Assembly: GCA_963457665.1 (NCBI GenBank)
Contig: OY735237.1
Coordinates: 7,371,797 to 7,435,796, forward strand
DNA from: Thysanoteuthis rhombus
Taxonomy: Eukaryota > Mollusca > Cephalopoda > Oegopsida > Thysanoteuthidae
DNA: 64,000 nt
Reading direction: 5' to 3'
Position 1 is the stretch's first letter, and every line of letters begins with the position of its first letter. Under the pieces are notes generated by a model. That model searched no databases and was not told the origin of the DNA. It saw only the letters and a list, made by a program, of their open reading frames with translations. Positions 43,376-53,965 of this stretch are shown piece by piece. The position numbers and the translations under genes were made by a program.

Positions 43376-43554
43376 TATATACAATACAAAAGTTCTGGTA
43401 ATCATCTTCAGCTAGAAAAGAGAAAGATTAGAGTCTGACCCTAAACTAGCTGAATGTGTTCCAAGTGTTGTGTCACATGTAAGAATCTTGTTTAGAATGT
43501 ATGTGTCAATCGCTTGTTGAAATGCATATTTCCCTTGAGTTATGGTTCGAAGTG

Positions 43555-43760
43555 AGGTGCATTAAAACGCGGTTTTATATTGTATATATATTCACTGTGA
43601 CTGTTTGTCCACCTGTCTGTTTGTGTTTTTGGACACGATATCTCCATAAGTTCCCAATGAATTTCATTGAATCTTAATGGAAAGGTAGACCTTGTGCTAT
43701 GGAAGAGTGGATTGAGTCTTGGAACTAATCTGGAATCTGTTTTCGATTGAGAGATATTAT
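43555..43760 (-). repeat. Dispersed repeat F, reverse copy
   Basis: CACTGTGACTGTTTGTCCAC and TTTGTGTTTTTGGACACGAT, then TCCCAATGAATTTCATTGAA, correspond to the reverse complement of the F end at 41618-41670. Confidence 0.6.
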
Positions 43761-45209
43761 CATTATTGTTCGGTAGGAAAAGAGGTACAAAAAACGAATA
43801 TTTTATAAAGAAGGAAAAAAATCTAAATTTCAAGGGGAGTAACACAATATTTGTACATCTAAAGTTTTCTACGTGTTTTTTTTTTAATTTTTCATATCGT
43901 CGTTCAGTTTGTGAGAACACAAGGATGCTCTGTCTTTATCAATCATCTCCCTTGACTTACGCACTTCAAAGTACATTTTGCATCGATCGTTACTTACTGG
44001 TAATTGCTACTTACTAAAAATGTTTACACGCAAGTATTTCATTCAGAATTATTCTACGTGACAATTATGAGAGACTGATCAGCACACCATAAAGTCTGGC
44101 TCCTTCCAAATATGCACCTCTAGGTCGGATACTCCCCTGTTGAATAGAAGTCACGTCTTACACCTATAGCATCAGCAGAATCTATTAACCCTCTCCCTTC
44201 CTACCCTCTTATCAAATACGTGACTTTTTTCTCCCCTCTCCCTTCTTACACTCACTTCAAACAATCCTTTTTCTTTCCTTGTATTAAACTACGCCACTTT
44301 CTTTTCTCTCCGATTCTTACCTACCGTATCTGTAACATTTGTAATAACAGTAGTAGCCTCTAGCCAGTCCTTTTGTTATACACTCACGATAACCGTCAGC
44401 GAAGCGACGGGTCACGGACTAGTAATAATAGATATTCCTTTCAATATTGGTTGGCCTAGATCTGTTGTTTTCTAAGGAACATTCCTTTTCGAGGATTCAG
44501 CGCTCTATGACGTCACGTATATTCAGGCACATTTTTTTTTCGGTCTACGTAAATGTTTCCTACAAGAAAACTAACCATCAGTTGATCGATAAAAATCAAT
44601 CAAGTAGACAGACCTGATCCCTGCCAGGAATAGAAGCATAACTAATAGATACCGAAAAAGATGAGGAAGAAAACCGTGCGTATTTCAGTGGGGGGTGTCT
44701 GCGATTTGGCCATTCAGCAAAAAGTTCGCTTCTTGTGTTTTCTGGAAGAAAATAGACGATTCCATTCATGTGGAGAAGAACGAGAATGCACGGCCTGAGC
44801 TTAAATAAACCACAAAAAGCCTTATTCATATTGAACAAGCCTGATTGATGCTGGATCAAAATCTCTTCCAACCTTTATTCCTATTGAAGATGATTACTGC
44901 AACTTTTGTATCTAATCACATTATGGGTTTATATGCTATTTTTTCTGTTCGTTTGCGTTCAAATGGAGTAATATCATTGGTTGATTTATCTTATTATTAT
45001 GACAATAAAGATTGCGTCATAGAAACACTTAACACTTCATGTTTTATTACTCATGAGAACAGCTTGAGTAAAGAATTGTAAAAAACATAAAATTTGGATA
45101 AATTACCTAATAAAACAGCTTTAGGCTCCTCTGTTCTGATCCATACATAACACCATTTTGGACGGGTATATTATAGCTGTATTATGATAAATTAAAAATA
45201 TATTAAAAA
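43761..45209. other. Unassigned 1.4 kb
   Basis: The stretch 44150-44420 is pyrimidine-rich and ends with GCGAAGCGACGGGTCACGGA, a palindrome-containing phrase of repeat-like character. Two opposing frames at 44596-44871 and 44845-45081 show no motif. No gene recognised. Confidence 0.4.
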
Positions 45210-45690
45210 AAAGGTCTGGTTAGTCACTCAATAGAAACTATCACACGACTAACGTCTTTTGGCAACATGCTATGTAGGGGATGATCAATAAGAAAAAAGT
45301 AAAAAATGCTGATCAATGAGAAAGCTACTGCTCACGCCTTTCGTTGGTCGGTGATCATTGAAAAAGTATGAATTTTCAAAAAGTAATCGTGACACAAACG
45401 AAGAGATCAATTTAGCATAAGCTTATATCATAAATTGAACCTACATTAAAAACTTATTTGGAGAGGGAATTAAAAAAACAAACAATAATCCAAAATCCGT
45501 TTTTTTAGACGTAATTTGGTGTAAATGTTTTTGATGTTCAGTCATCTAACTCCATCGGTTCAGCCTGTACGCGTGATAAATACATACATACATAGCCAGA
45601 CAGCAAAGTAGTAGGCCAGATCGGCTCGAAAACTGAAAGAAATCCATGTTAACAGTTTTTGTGACAGTATTAGTTGACGGTTTCCAATAC
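45210..45690 (+). repeat. Family A interspersed repeat, copy 13 (full length)
   Basis: From GGTCTGGTTAGTCACTCAAT (45212) to TATTAGTTGACGGTTTCCAA (45668-45687). It shows the whole order: opening block, three TGATCA phrases, GATCAATTTAGCATAAGCTT, a CTATT..GGAGAGGGAATT phrase, the CATCGGTTCAGCCTGTACGC phrase, TACATACATACATAGCCAGA and the closing block. Preceded by an A run. Confidence 0.85.
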
Positions 45691-45764
45691 TTGAAAAAAT
45701 ATGAATTTATTTATTCATTTATTTAAATGAAACAAGCCATCGAGTATATTTAAGACAAATTTTG

Positions 45765-46005
45765 TAGGTATGTTAGACTTGTCATTTTGGCTCAGTCGGT
45801 AAGAGAGCCGGCTACCGCTGACTTTTCGTGATTTCAAATCACCGTTGGGAAATAGTGATTTTGTAGATATATTTATTTATTAGAAATAAATTTTGTAGAT
45901 ATGTAAGTTTGGTTGGTTTGGCTCAGTCGATAAAAATGTCGCCTGCTGATCACTTGGTGATGATTTCAAATCACAGGGGAAACTGCTAATTTTTTTTTAC
46001 ATCAA
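45765..46005 (+). mobile_element. Two tandem tRNA-like SINE heads (SINE-4)
   Basis: Copy one: TTTGGCTCAGTCGGTAAGAG (45785) with B-box-like GATTTCAAATC (45830). Copy two: TTTGGCTCAGTCGATAAAAA (45918) with GATTTCAAATC (45962). Each is preceded by AATTTTGTAG(A/G)TATGT, so the unit of about 132 bp is tandemly duplicated. Confidence 0.65.
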
Positions 46006-46264
46006 TTTGGTTTAACGTGACGCAATTGACAAATAGTGATGAGTTTACTCACTTAGATTAGGCGAGGATTGTTGCTGTTGTTGTTACGGTGAAAAAGTCA
46101 ATTCTAGTTTAGATAGGAGTCTGACAATAAAATAAGGGAGAGGTACCCTAAGACTCACTACGGTTTCTGTTGTCATTACCCAGTTTCTTGGATATGTGAA
46201 ATGGACAAAGAGACAACAAGATCCCGAAGTGATGTCATTCACATCAATCGTTAGTTCATCTGTA

Positions 46265-46425
46265 ATGATCGGAGGGGGAGAAGGGATTGATTCATACCTG
46301 TCCCAAGTATATTATTGAAAAGTGAAAGCAAAGTAAACACATATATAAGTCGAAGTTTGAACTCAGGTAGCCAATCCAAATGTCTTAGCCGTTAACTGCT
46401 GTTTCACAAAGCTAATCTATAAGGT
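46265..46425 (-). mobile_element. tRNA-derived SINE (SINE-2), copy
   Basis: Minus orientation: head near 46420-46350 with an A-box-like CAGTTAACGGCTAAGAC and B-box-like GAGTTCAAACTTC (worn). The body has the GATTCATACCTGTCCCAAGT phrase also found at 9517 and in worn form at 56850 and 61835. Confidence 0.6.
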
Positions 46426-46987
46426 ACTATCAGCGGATTGATTATACAAATTTATATTCTAGTATAAGAATATCTATTGTAAACTAGAATGAATACCCCG
46501 AACGAAATTTATCGTTTCTGCGATTTTCTACAACTCATCATTTGTTATTTTCTGAAAGTAATTTCGAAACAATAAGGCAAGTGAGTTACGCGAAAAACGT
46601 TTCTGATATGAGAGAAAAACAAACAAAAAACCCAAACATCTGTTTCAATCTCGAAAAATCAGAGATGCTTATATTTGTATTTATCCTACTTTGAAGACAT
46701 CATCCTCATCACCAACATCCTCAATAGTAGAAGTAGTAGACAACAAATACCCTGACGAACACTGCTGCTTGTTGGAGCGTATACGAAAACATATATAAGT
46801 ATGCTCTATTACATTCCTTTCCCTATGTTTGCTTTAGCGTGACAGAAGCCAGCAAACTAAAAAAACAAACAAGAAGATTCGTTTTGCAAGGCATTGCCAG
46901 CAAATGAAAAAGAAAAAAAAAAACAAAGCTATATGAGAGAAGATAGATTCGACCGAATTACTATGAGCTACCGATGTGTTTTCGAAT
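46426..46987. other. Unassigned AT-rich sequence
   Basis: No recognisable feature. Confidence 0.4.
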
Positions 46988-47130
46988 TATTTGAAATCCA
47001 CTAAGTTCCCGTAGCTCAGTGGTAAGAGCGTTCGCTCGTCAAGTGAACAACCTTCCGTCATAGAGGGTCATGTATTCAATTCTCACCTGAAGCTTATTCT
47101 CTATTTTACGCCGTTGGTATTGAATGGAAA
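46988..47130 (+). mobile_element. tRNA-derived SINE (SINE-3), copy 2
   Basis: CCCGTAGCTCAGTGGTAAGA (47007) is a canonical A box and D arm. A B-box-like TATTCAATTCTC follows about 55 bp later. The tail CTTATTCTCTATTTTACGCC matches the SINE-3 copy at 29516. Anticodon and acceptor stems do not pair, so it is not a working tRNA gene. Confidence 0.65.
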
Positions 47131-47263
47131 CCCACTTTAGTTTACGTGCGATGAAACGCAGCAACAATAACGATGATGGTAAAAAAAAGCACAAAATTAA
47201 TAATAATGGTTTACTATTCTTCATCTATTAGGATAAAAATTTAGATATCGCCATCACAGTTAA

Positions 47264-47705
47264 TAATTGAACAACCGCGGCATCAAATTTGAAGTCATAT
47301 TCAATTGAAGAATAAAAATGGTTTGAATAAATTTCATTTATAGCATCATCGGTGTTCTCCACCGGCAAATATATAAATAAAATAAAAACATCTAAAAATA
47401 ATGTTGAAGAATGTATATATTATTAATAAACGCGTCAAAAAAGATCCCCAAAGATCCAATAATTTTTTTCATAAAATCCGCAAAAAACGTCGAGAATGGG
47501 TCTTTTTTCCCCAAATCCACAAAGGACGTGGAGAATGGGTCTAAAGGAATAATGATTCCTATTTTTGAGTCTGTAGACAAAACGGTGTGGCCAGTAGCAC
47601 TGGTACACACAAACGAAAACATAAACGAACAGACAAACATGCACATATGAAAAAAAAAATAGGAGAGAACACTTAGCCATTTTTGTTGGCTACGCTTGTC
47701 CGATA
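47264..47705. mobile_element. MITE-C, copy 3
   Basis: Left end AATTGAACAACCGCGGCATC (47264) and right end GTTGGCTACGCTTGTCCGAT (47685-47704) are inverted complements of each other with a few mismatches. The interior matches copy 1, including ATGATTCCTATTTTTGAGTC and ACAAAACGGTGTGGCCAGTA. Confidence 0.75.
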
Positions 47706-47823
47706 AATTATCAAAAACAATGATGGTTTGTTCGTCATCAGCTTCAATAATACTTTCTCCCAATCTCAGACCCAGTCTTCCCTCCTCTTCATCTATTTGG
47801 GTCACTGGGACACTCTCACTCAA
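47692..47823 (-). pseudogene. Acidic protein-like segment beside MITE-C
   Basis: The minus frame reads LSESVPVTQIDEEEGRLGLR, LGESIIEADDEQTIIVFDNL and SDKRS before passing into MITE-C. The plus strand is also open here and ends at a good donor, CAAG|GTAAGT (47821-47828). Composition is unlike the surrounding AT-rich DNA. No family recognised; the coding strand cannot be chosen. Confidence 0.3.
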
Positions 47824-48125
47824 GGTAAGTCCGAACTGATTATATTTTCAGCTTGAACAGATGCAACCAATATCTTTTTATTTAATGCAAATCGATTGTT
47901 TCTGGTCAATTAAAAATTAATAATCCGTCAAACAGAATTAACATTAAACGATAAAGGTTTATCGCTAATCGTTCTCTTATTATCATCCATTGGTAACAAA
48001 GAAGTTTGAATACGAAGAATGAGGTTTCAGAACGTGACAAGCACCATCTGAAAAATATATTTGTTTATCAAATTAAAATCTAAATTCTTGATCTCAAATT
48101 TTCATCTTTTCAAAACCTTATAAAC

Positions 48126-48127
48126 TG

Positions 48128-48206
<79 letters not shown>
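48126..48206. repeat. Compound (CT)n-(CA)n-(TA)n microsatellite
   Basis: CT 48127-48148, CA 48149-48162, TA to 48206. Confidence 0.95.
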
Positions 48207-49139
48207 TCAAAAAAGTTGTTATAACATTAGGTCATCCAAATCTAGAATTTGATTTTCAAATTAATTAAAGAGATTTGTTTATTTTAATGGCGCTTATCAC
48301 GTTTTGGAACTGTGTCTCCGAATTTAACAGTAAAAGTATGTCGTAGCGTTCGTACACTAGATACCAGTATTAATTGTTAAATTCATATAAGGAAATTTTA
48401 ATCTTAAATCAAAGGGAATGGTTATTGAATAATGTCACTTCACTTACACTTTTTTGAGCTTGAATGTAATTGAAATAAGATTTCTTGACAGCAGTCTCCT
48501 GCATCATTAGGCCAGTTGCAGTTTAGTAGGAGAAGTGATCAAAAAAATTGGTAGTTAAATTTGGTATGAGCGAAATCAGAATAAAAGCTATTAAAAAAAA
48601 ATTTGATATTCTCGGATGTAACCGTCTTATTACCCAGGCTGTTCTATGCGTCACTCTTACTGAGAAGATTTTTTTCTAACACCGGTTGAGGTCTGAATTG
48701 GTAGTTAATCGCTTTCTCTTCTGCTTTTATTTCAGATATATGAAGTTAACATTTTCTTATCAGGGCATTTCGAACAGTGAACGTCGGTATCAACTCCATC
48801 TATGTTGTTCTGGATATATAGACTTCAATAGATCTGCACGTTTTTCTCTGTGTTCAGGATTGTCTAGTTAATTTATTTCAATCTTTCAGGGTCAAATATA
48901 TCATGTAGCCTCAGAATGATCTCAGTGACGCTCCTCTGTAATCTCTTTATGGCATATGAGTCATAAATCAGATAAGGGGCCATATGCAAGAAGCAGACCC
49001 AAAATCTGGATGTATATAAGGCTTTGGGGTAATTTTTACTATTTTCTTGAATTCAATTTATGAAAAAATTCAATGTATTGAAAAGTCTCGTTATAGTTTC
49101 AAGCGGTTCATGAATCTAAGAGTTAAATATCACACATAT
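48207..49139. other. Unassigned sequence
   Basis: No recognisable gene or repeat. An acceptor-like TTCTGCTTTTATTTCAG lies at 48718-48734 before a short frame without motif. Confidence 0.4.
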
Positions 49140-49530
49140 CATAAAAGATGCTTTCTGGTTTTCAGTCGGTCCTAGTAATGTTAAACAACAGAAATCGAAA
49201 TGAAGTTAAAGTTGTGATGTCATTGAAGGTATATCATCATCAAGAAACTGATTATATCATTACAGAATGTGCGAGTTCGGCATTTTCGTATTTAAAGAAA
49301 AAACACAAAATGGGCCCAAGTACCAAACATGGGCATTTAAGATTATCATTGAAATTAATACTCTTGGAACATTTCCATACTGAAAGATTTTACAAGTATG
49401 AGAACCAGTTGAGTCAAAGACAGACTACGCGATCTTTTTCTTCCAACCTATTACTACCACACATGTTTGGACGCATTGATGAACTCAGAGTTTTCGTTAA
49501 TTTGTAAGACATTGATTGTGTAAAATTTTT
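49140..49530 (+). repeat. Dispersed repeat B, copy 2 (open reading frame kept)
   Basis: A 119-codon frame (49148-49507) contains ECASSAFSYLKKKHKMGPST, KHGHLRLSLKLILLEHFHTE, RFYKYENQLSQRQT and LLPHMFGRIDELRVFVNL. The second half matches the translated copy at 24490-24800. I do not recognise the protein. Since both copies share coding-like text but not flanks, this is more likely an unknown element's protein than a host exon. Confidence 0.5.
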
Positions 49531-49699
49531 TAGATGAAGTCTTTTAATCTTTGCACATGGTTGATTTAGAGTTGTTCCCTCATCTTTATTTTGTTATTTC
49601 AGTAATTATTCCAATAAATCAATCGTTATCATTATCCGATGAAGTATTATAACACATTATTTCTCATCGAATTTTGACCTCGAGAATTTTTCTCTCATC

Positions 49700-49870
49700 T
49701 TATTTTCAGTTGTTTTCATACAGCCTTCAATTCGGGCCATTGTTTCAATGGCATCGAATAACAGCGCATAAAGAAGTAAAGAGTAAACCTCCAGTGAGAA
49801 TCGAACCGAGAACCTCATTAACAGAGGAAGTACAGGTTACAGACATCATCTTTGTTAGGATTGTTCTTTG
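49700..49870 (-). mobile_element. tRNA-derived SINE (SINE-5), copy 1
   Basis: On the minus strand GGTTCTCGGTTCGATTCTCA holds a good B box (GGTTCGATTC). The body phrase CAATGGCATCGAATAACAGC resembles the phrase near 63715-63730 in the second copy. Confidence 0.55.
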
Positions 49871-49994
49871 TTACGGTAAGAAAGCTAAGTCAACTCCAGA
49901 CTTGGTACCGGAGTTGGACAATTTTTTTTTATTGTAAAAGTATCTTGTAGCGTTCTTATGATAGATTGTAGCATTAGATATTTTCTAGCTTAAA

Positions 49995-50380
49995 AAAGCC
50001 TTTTACAGTACGTTGATGGACACCAGCCTTCCCAAAGTATGTGTATGTATGGGGGAGGGAGTGATGGGCCTGCCACGCTGGCCCATGAAATACTGGATGG
50101 GTGGAGATGGATATATGCTATTACCGTCGTAATGTTGCAAATTGGAACTTTACTATCGTTGTTTCCACGGAAAGTGTTCAGACGAACTACATTCCATTGT
50201 CCCTCCTGTCCGGGAATTTTCAGGTAAAACTCAGTAAGCAATTGAGGTAACCCCATACTTTTTAGATAAATCAAGGACTCAGTGCAAGTTCCACGCAAAT
50301 ACCATCTCCTGGAGAACATATGCAATGTGGAATAAATTCTCCTCTGAATATTTCCCGACGAGTACAATCTCGTGTTACAA
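49995..50380 (-). mobile_element. Probable LINE tail of a second RTE-like subfamily
   Basis: The start on the plus strand, CCTTTTACAGTACGTTGATG then GACACCAGCCTTCCC, parallels the RTE family 3' phrase (CCTTTTAACGTCCGTCGTTG, GACATAGACCTTCCC). The minus frame 49990-50367 stays open for 125 codons (RWYLRGTCTESLIYLKSMGL, PQLLTEFYLKIPGQEGQWNV and so on). Beyond the tail the protein does not match the main RTE family, so this may be a different subfamily or a fusion. Confidence 0.4.
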
Positions 50381-50493
50381 AACGTAAGTCTTTCTTCTAA
50401 AAATTTTCTTGTTGCTCTATATCTATAGTGATTCTAACTCTTACTAATAATTTTAACATTCTTCTTTTGTTAGTCTTCATTTTAGACATGTCA

Positions 50494-50945
50494 TGTTTTA
50501 AAGTTTCCAACTCCACAATTTTAATATCAACACCTTATTCTAACATTTTACTGGTCTTAATTCTGTGTTATAATAAATCCCTTAATAATAATCCTTTGAT
50601 GTTAAAAGTGACTGAAATACCTTGCTTGGGTAACGGAAAGTTTTTAGATATATCAAGGACTCAGTGCAATAAGAAAAAAGTGGTCGGGCTTATGTGGAGG
50701 TTAATATTAATCATAAGGAGACACGAACTAATAAACGAGCGTTAATACAAGAGATGGGAATTGAGCTCATCTCCAAGAAGAAGAGGGCTAATATAAAAAA
50801 AAAAATGAGTAACGGAAAGTTAACCCCTCCACACACACACACACACTCTCTGAATTGTTTAGTGCGAAGTGAATACAAACTGCCACAGCCTGAGTTTGAA
50901 CTCAGTTCGTCGATCCCATTCAAAGAGCGATTAACTACTCGGCCA
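50494..50945 (-). mobile_element. tRNA-derived SINE (SINE-1), copy 3, interrupted
   Basis: Minus orientation: head near 50945-50880 with a B-box-like GAGTTTGAACTCA-type phrase on the plus strand, body with ATCCTTTGATGTTAAAAGTG (50591) and CCAACTCCACAATTTTAATA (50507). The SINE is split by the insertion at 50643-50808. Confidence 0.7.
50643..50808 (+). mobile_element. TSD-flanked retroposon-like insertion inside SINE-1
   Basis: The 166 bp insert lies between two perfect copies of GTAACGGAAAGTT (50630-50642 and 50809-50821) and ends in an A run (50795-50805), the standard signature of LINE-driven retroposition. Its interior (GGTCGGGCTTATGTGGAGGT and on) matches 51880-52010, next to the MS51 minisatellite. 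Its first 28 bp (TTTTTAGATATATCAAGGAC...) match 50260-50287. Confidence 0.75.
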
Positions 50946-50977
50946 CCCACGCCTTCTCTCTTATCTTTCATTATTTG

Positions 50978-51596
50978 AGGATTCATGGATGATTAAGAAA
51001 AGGAAAATCTTCGACACAATTTTCCTTTTCTGGCTAAGAGCAAAACGTGTTGAACTTAGAAAGTATTAGAAACCGTCAACAAAACTGTCAACATAGGATT
51101 CTTCAGTTTTCAAGTTGGTCTGGCTGGTTATGTAAGCATGTACATATATATGTATCAATCACGCGTACAAAGCTAGAGGGCTGAAATTCTAAACGTTTAC
51201 TCCTTAAATCTATAAAAAAATTTTTTTTTAGATTCTTCCCCTAAATAGTTTTTTCAATCGAGATTTAATTCGTAATTTCAGTTGCTATATTGTTCCCTTC
51301 GTTTGTATTTGCTTGTTTTCCTGAAAATTCAGACTTTATTTTCGTGATCACTGCCCAACAAAATGCAAGAGAAGTAATTTATTCATTGATCACCCTTTTT
51401 TTCCGAATTTTCAATTGATCACCCCTAATAAGGCATGCTTCCAAAAGACACTGGTAACGTGATGGTTTTTACAGAGGAATCATGAATCATCAAAAAAGTG
51501 GAAAACCCTTTATAACGCATTTTTTTATCATCTGGCCAAGAGCAAAACGTGATTCGCGTGTGTAAAGCGTGTTGAACATAGTTAGTATTAGTTCTT
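50978..51596. repeat. Diverged direct repeats flanking a family A copy
   Basis: 50978-51070 and 51471-51596 align: GAGGATTCATGGATGATTAA with GAGGAATCATGAATCATCAA, CTGGCTAAGAGCAAAACGTG with CTGGCCAAGAGCAAAACGTG, and TTGAACTTAGAAAGTATTAG with TTGAACATAGTTAGTATTAG. The family A copy occupies exactly the space between. Confidence 0.75.
51071..51470 (-). repeat. Family A interspersed repeat, copy 14
   Basis: Reverse orientation, full length: AAACCGTCAACAAAACTGTC (51071), TCAAGTTGGTCTGGCTGGTT, ATTTATTCATTGATCACCC and the end near GTGATGGTTTTTACAGAGGA. Its ends coincide with the borders of the flanking direct repeats. Confidence 0.85.
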
Positions 51597-51859
51597 ATGT
51601 TGCTTAAATACTTCAAACCTAACTTAATACTGTCGTCTGGATTTCCAAAATGAATAGACTAAAAACCCACCCGAATAGGCGGTGTAAATTGCAGTCCAAA
51701 AATGGAATAGAAAGATAAATAAATGAAAAGCAGATAGCCTTTAAGCGAATTTGTTTTTTTGTTGTTTTTTTTCTAATTGATTTATTCCCACTTTTGACTC
51801 TGTTATAAAAGAGAGGATTAACATTAGAGAAGTGGGATACTAACGTGAAAAATGATTTT

Positions 51860-52545
51860 TGGCAAATGTGAAAGAAGGGTCGGGCTAATGTTGAAAGGGG
51901 GTAATATTAATCGAAAGTAGACATGATGACGAACTAAAAAAACGAGCGTTGATACTACAGAAGAGAGTTGGGCTAACCTCCAAAAAAGAGGAGGGCTGAT
52001 ATAAAAAAATGTCAAGAAATGACACAGGGTTCAAAGAACAATTATAATGTTAAGACTAGAGGCCTAATTTTCAGGAAAAGGGGAGTAATGTAGAGGAAAA
52101 AAAAGAAGCATTATCAAAAGGGGGTAATCTTAAAAGGGGAAGCAATGCCAAAAAAATTGGCTAAATACTACAAAAAAGTATTGGGAGATGATGTTAAAAA
52201 GAGGTGGGGGTTAATGTTAAGAAAGGGGAAGGGTTCCCTCTCTGATTTGACCCTTCCAGGTAAGAAAAAATCACCCTGCAAGTTTAAAATTTCTTGATTA
52301 ATTGATGAACGTTTCCTCTTGATTGTCGTTTAATCCTCGATTTTGATCCCTAAGGGTAAAACGAAATTTTCCACCGCGATTTTGAGCCCTGAAGTAGAGG
52401 AAATTTCCTAAGATTCTGTCTTCTAAAAGCAAAAAAAATATTCCCCCTCGATTTTGACCTTTGAAAGTGGAGAAGAAATCTAATCTCAATTTCGACCCCT
52501 TCAATTGAGTAAAAAGAAAAGGAAACCCCCAAATTTCTTATTGGC
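51860..52545. repeat. MS51-type minisatellite, array 2
   Basis: The first part (51870-52240) has GGGCTAATGTTGAAAGGGGG-type units, the second (52240-52545) has CGATTTTGACCCTTNAAAG-type units with GGAAAATTTCCC-like links. The minus frame 52298-52504 shows a repeating pattern (KGSKLRLDFFSTFKGQNRGG) like that of array 1 at 22741-23640. Non-coding is more likely, since breaks occur in every frame. Confidence 0.7.
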
Positions 52546-52639
52546 CAACTAAATTCGCGATTGAAAAAAAAATGATTTAAATTCATCATCACTAGCAACA
52601 CTTAATGAATCATGGTTGACGTGAGAAATATAATCTGTC

Positions 52640-52711
52640 TGCGTCTCTTTCTCCGTCTCTCTCTTTCTCTTCTCTCTTCGCTTTCTTTCTTTCTTTCCAT
52701 TTCTCTTTCTC

Positions 52712-52746
<35 letters not shown>

Positions 52747-52766
52747 ATCACTCTCTTTCTATCTCT
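52640..52766. repeat. (CTTT)n and (CT)n array
   Basis: Pyrimidine-rich run with about nine perfect CTTT units at 52710-52747. MS51-like phrases resume at 52770-52870. Confidence 0.9.
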
Positions 52767-52900
52767 ACCGCCTTTTGACCCCCCCAGGAGTGAAACAAAT
52801 TTCCCTCGAAAAAGAGAAAAAAGAAGAGAAAAATCCCCCAAATTTCGCCCCTGTAAAAGTGAAAAGTATAAATTCTCACCACCCGATCGAAATAACCTAT

Positions 52901-53589
52901 GATGCCCAAATTTTATGTCTCGGTAATTGCATCTTAACTGGACTCCATCAACACATTCACTGATGAAAACATCTCTATTCAAGGTATCCATGTGCGGCCA
53001 ATAAACATTGCGATATGAGGTGTGTTAAAAAATGTTTTTGCTTCTTCTTAATAGAAAACGCGTTTTTATCTCCGAGGATTGAGACGAGAATAGAGAATAA
53101 AAAGTATACCTTTATTACGTCATCTGAAAGTATTTTTTTCTCATTGATAAATGATTATATAAATAGCCTCTCCCCTGCCCCATTATTTGAAACCCCATCA
53201 AAACGTTTTTCTAGGGGAAGGGTTGAAGAACAAATTAGCTAAAAACACTTCCTGGGGATCAAATCTGTACACGTAGTAGATTTCGCTGATTTATATCAAG
53301 TAGTTTTTGTGGTTGGCGAGTACATACATGCATACATATGAACAGACGGACAGACTTTCGGTGAATTATAATAAAACCATAAATGAGTTTGTATCAAAAC
53401 TGACTCAAAATCCGTAGCACCATTGAAATTAGTCCATACTTTTATTTGAGCAACATGATAAGTGCCCAGAAAAATCATTTTTTTAGTTGGTATTTTCGTT
53501 ATAAACAGAGCTACAGTGATCAGACCTATTTTATTTTAAAATTTGAACAGTCGGCATTGTTCACATCTATAAAAAAAGAAGATAGTACT
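52901..53589. other. Unassigned, with an ACAGACGGACAGAC repeat-end motif at 53340
   Basis: GAACAGACGGACAGACTTTC resembles the F repeat end at 41650. No gene recognised. Confidence 0.4.
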
Positions 53590-53965
53590 ATAGCATTGAA
53601 AATGACAAAAAATTCAACTTTTTAAAAATGTTTTGTTGGACACTAATCATCCGCAGCCACTCATTTTAGGCGGCCACTTATTTCATCGTGAATTCAATCA
53701 AGGAATCAGACCTCAAAATTTATTCTAGTTAAAAGTACACCGGAATCAAAACTTTTAATCAAAATTAAATCTAAACAAGGATGAAATGTAATATTCAGAC
53801 CTCTTTACCAACACAAAAGAAACATTTGGGCCTGAATTCTTCATTATTTCATCTTCGTCTTCAAAATATCGAGCAATGTAGCTGTAAAAAAAACCAAAAA
53901 AACCAAAAGTATCAACTTTTTGAAAAAACAGTTTGTTGGGCACTTATCATGGACGGCCATCCAGA
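53590..53965. repeat. Diverged tandem duplication, period about 298 bp
   Basis: TTCAACTTTTTAAAAATGTT then TTGTTGGACACTAATCATCC (53613) and ATCAACTTTTTGAAAAAACA then TTTGTTGGGCACTTATCATG (53911). Both are preceded by ACAAAAAA/CCAAAAG phrases. Confidence 0.6.

Noticed and set aside
44596-45081. Divergent gene pair suggested by opposing 91- and 78-codon frames
   Set aside because: The two frames overlap, show no motif and lack splice or promoter signals.
46988-47080. Functional tRNA gene
   Set aside because: A box is canonical, but the acceptor and anticodon stems do not pair and the 3' tail matches a dispersed SINE.
49148-49507. Host gene with a single exon
   Set aside because: The same coding-like text recurs at 24490-24800, so a repeat is the simpler explanation.
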